51,926 bases of DNA from Symplocastrum torsivum CPER-KK1 (GTDB lineage Bacteria; Cyanobacteriota; Cyanobacteriia; Cyanobacteriales; Coleofasciculaceae): the NCBI GenBank assembly GCA_019358875.1, contig JAHHIF010000059.1, positions 1-51,926 on the forward strand. The letters are read 5' to 3'. Below the pieces are notes generated by a model. The model was not told the DNA's origin, did no database searches, and worked only from the letters and a program-made list of their open reading frames with translations. Below are positions 50,273 to 51,926 of the stretch, in pieces; the first letter of the stretch is position 1; each line of letters begins with the position of its first letter. A program made the translations under genes and the position numbers.

Positions 50273-51926
50273 CTAAATTTTTAACGAAACCGATATAACC
50301 TCCCCATTAGAGATAACAACTCGCTCCACAAGCTTGCTATAGAAAATTTCTCTCTCTGACTGAGTTAACGTATTCCAATAGTTAATATTTCTAGCCATGG
50401 GATGACCAATAATCTGGTGAATTGTTCCATCGACAGGAATCCGCTGCTGGCACTGATTTAAGAGTTCTTCAATTTGTTGGCATATATCTTTCCGGGCTTG
50501 CTTGAGTAAAGGATTAGATTCTATACCTGGAACTCTGTTGATTCCAACTAGCTGTTCTTCTAATTCCTGAATTCTAGGGGATGAAAAAGAAATGTTTTGA
50601 GGTTCGTAGGATTCGGTGTTAAACTGATTGGCTCGGATAAATAGCTCTCTAATAATAGTTTGCTCAATTTTTTCTATCCGGACACATTTCCTGTTGGTGC
50701 AGCCAGCGCTTGAATGTCTGCAACCGTAGTAAGCCAGATTGTGAGAAGACACACGCTTAAGAATGCACTTATATCCGCAAACTTCGCAAAAAATTAATCC
50801 AGTTAGATAAAAAGTCGCATTAGAGCGGATGTGTCGTGTACTGTTGAACTCAAGGATTTCTCTAATAGCTGTAGATTCTTCTTGAGTAACTATCTTTTGA
50901 GTAGGATGAGTATCATGTCGGATATCCCATGCCTCCGCTTGTTGAGCATATCTATTTTTATTAATCTTTTTATAAGCTGTATGACCTTCGAGTACCGGAT
51001 TAATTAACCAACTTTTTAAACCACTGACATCTTTCCAAAACAGTAATTCTTCTGCCTCGACAAGAATGACTCTTACTTTTCTACCATTAAAATTTTTAAA
51101 GAGATTTTTCCGAGCAACACCGTATTTATTGTAAAGGTGTTCTAGAGTTTTTCTAAGACTTCTATGCTTCAAGAAAATTTGGACAACATCTTTAGCAATG
51201 TCAGCTCGGCTTAATGCCATTAATTTAGTTGAATTATCAGGTTCTTGTGTCAGCTCAAGATAGTTATCTGGTCTTTGTTCTAAAAGACAGATGCAAGGAT
51301 TTTGATTAAGTTGGTATTTATCTTGATAATTTAGGTACCCCCATGGTGGTCTACCTGATGCTTTTGACTGATTGCGGCGATGTTCAAAACCTCGCTTGAC
51401 TCTTTCTTGAGTCATCCTTCTTTCTTGAACAGCAAAGAGAACTTGCATATCTGCAAAGAACTCTCCTGATGCAGTCTCTAGATCTACAGGTCCTTGGTCA
51501 AGCAACAATAGCTCAACATTAAACTCTTGAAGAATTTTCTTGAACTGCAAATAAAGCTCATAACTTCTAGTTAGTCTATCCCATCGCGTTGCCACAATTC
51601 TTTTAATTTTTCTTTCACGAGCTAGAACCATTATTTGATTGAGTGCGTCTCGATCAATTTTTGCTCCTGAATCAACATCAGAAAAAATTAAAGACTTCTT
51701 TATGCCATAATCTTCCACTCTTGCCTGTTGTTGTTCTAAGGCATGAGTTCCCGAAGCTTGTTCCTCAGTTGACTCTCGTATGTAACCTACTTCAACTGGG
51801 TCAGTTAGGTTTTCAGATTCGTCAGTTAGGTTTTCAGATTCGTCAGTTAGGTTTTCAGATTCGTCAGTTAGGTTTTCAGATTCGTCAGTTAGGTTTTCAG
51901 ATTCGTCAGTTAGGTTTTCAGATTCG
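50273..51926 (-). CDS. Large serine recombinase (XisF-like), catalytic and C-terminal parts
   Basis: The frame does not begin at the GTG at 51718, which lies inside the catalytic domain. Upstream it reads GYIRESTEEQASGTHALEQQQAR and then ESENLTD heptapeptides, running across the circular junction to ATG 141. With six repeats the protein has 555 residues. The nucleophile is Ser57 in YIRES; RWDRLTRS is the conserved arginine motif, and FSDVDSGAKIDRDAL and SGEFFADMQVLFAVQE follow. The recombinase domain and a zinc ribbon (CEVCGYKC, then CRHSSAGCTNRKC) are complete. Length and motifs fit large serine recombinases such as XisF of the Nostoc fdxN element; the assignment to that subgroup is by likeness only. 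Confidence 0.9.
   Translation of the reverse strand, partial: ESENLTDESENLTDESENLTDESENLTDESENLTDESENLTDPVEVGYIRESTEEQASGTHALEQQQARVEDYGIKKSLIFSDVDSGAKIDRDALNQIMVLARERKIKRIVATRWDRLTRSYELYLQFKKILQEFNVELLLLDQGPVDLETASGEFFADMQVLFAVQERRMTQERVKRGFEHRRNQSKASGRPPWGYLNYQDKYQLNQNPCICLLEQRPDNYLELTQEPDNSTKLMALSRADIAKDVVQIFLKHRSLRKTLEHLYNKYGVARKNLFKNFNGRKVRVILVEAEELLFWKDVSGLKSWLINPVLEGHTAYKKINKNRYAQQAEAWDIRHDTHPTQKIVTQEESTAIREILEFNSTRHIRSNATFYLTGLIFCEVCGYKCILKRVSSHNLAYYGCRHSSAGCTNRKCVRIEKIEQTIIRELFIRANQFNTESYEPQNISFSSPRIQELEEQLVGINRVPGIESNPLLKQARKDICQQIEELLNQCQQRIPVDGTIHQIIGHPMARNINYWNTLTQSEREIFYSKLVERVVISNGEVISVSLKI
51800..51926. repeat. Perfect 21-bp tandem array, right terminal copy
   Basis: The same six units plus one base as at 1-127. 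The array starts at 51800, where GGG precedes the first GTCAG instead of the expected TTC. It is coding on the minus strand (ESENLTD units of the recombinase). Confidence 0.95.

Noticed and set aside
50273..51718. GTG at 51718 as the start of the serine recombinase
   Set aside because: It would remove the catalytic serine motif GYIRES; the frame is open upstream through the array to ATG 141 on the circle.
1..51926. rRNA, tRNA, riboswitch or retron-type RNA
   Set aside because: No conserved tRNA/rRNA sequence, reverse transcriptase or known riboswitch core was seen on either strand by eye.
51800..51926. Terminal direct repeats as ends of a linear element or phage
   Set aside because: The recombinase frame passes through the joined ends without a break and the overlap length fits an assembly k-mer, so a circle is simpler.

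Overview
The window looks like one complete circular plasmid of about 51.8 kb from a cyanobacterium, probably a filamentous, multicellular one. The cyanobacterial evidence is the frequent GCGATCGC (HIP1) octamer, the xisH/xisI pair, a pentapeptide-repeat protein, a plasmid primase with a DUF3987-like region, and many NB-ARC/NACHT, TPR, WD40 and CHAT proteins. Circularity is supported by two facts. The first 127 bases equal the last 127 bases, and a serine-recombinase reading frame runs off the right end and continues in frame from the left end to an ATG at 141. No rRNA, tRNA or CRISPR array was seen.

Layout. (a) 50.3 kb through the junction to 0.14 kb: a large serine recombinase whose N-terminus is a run of perfect heptapeptides, followed downstream (48.6-50.2 kb) by a protein made of ten helix-turn-helix modules. 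(b) 0.8-5.3 kb: an XRE/pentapeptide protein, a ParA plus small partner partition locus with nested dyads, and a secreted repeat protein. (c) 5.4-10.9 kb: a XamI-like restriction-modification locus whose nuclease gene is split by a TnpB element, then xisH-xisI and a Uma2-like gene. (d) 11.2-15.1 kb: a tyrosine recombinase, small regulators and a GIY-YIG nuclease coupled to a ribbon-helix-helix protein. (e) 15.2-43.4 kb: a 28-kb island of STAND NTPases and partners. (f) 43.7-48.4 kb: a SprT-like metalloprotease, the replication primase/ATPase and an XRE regulator.

The island is the main discovery candidate. Eight proteins (five intact NB-ARC/NACHT STANDs plus one membrane NACHT-type among them, one helical partner, one broken stand-alone adaptor) begin with the same module of about 70 residues. 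It is a short helical segment followed by a glycine-rich motif of the form GKYNVNIGQ...IQIGDRIY. A CHAT caspase-like protease in the same operon carries a matching motif at its extreme C-terminus, after a disordered linker. N-terminal motif on NLR-like receptors and C-terminal motif on an effector is the arrangement seen in amyloid-signalling NLR systems. I infer a receptor network that recruits CHAT proteases, with a second, lipoprotein CHAT protease, a split nSTAND-WD40 receptor and an unrecognised leader gene in the same operon.

The island also shows how it evolves. Switch domains are conserved and GC-rich while sensor ends are AT-rich and unrelated, with sharp borders. NB-ARC segments are nearly identical between paralogues, fragments of the shared module lie in intergenic gaps, and one adaptor is interrupted by an IS630 element. 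All functional statements rest on motif reading by eye; no database search was possible.
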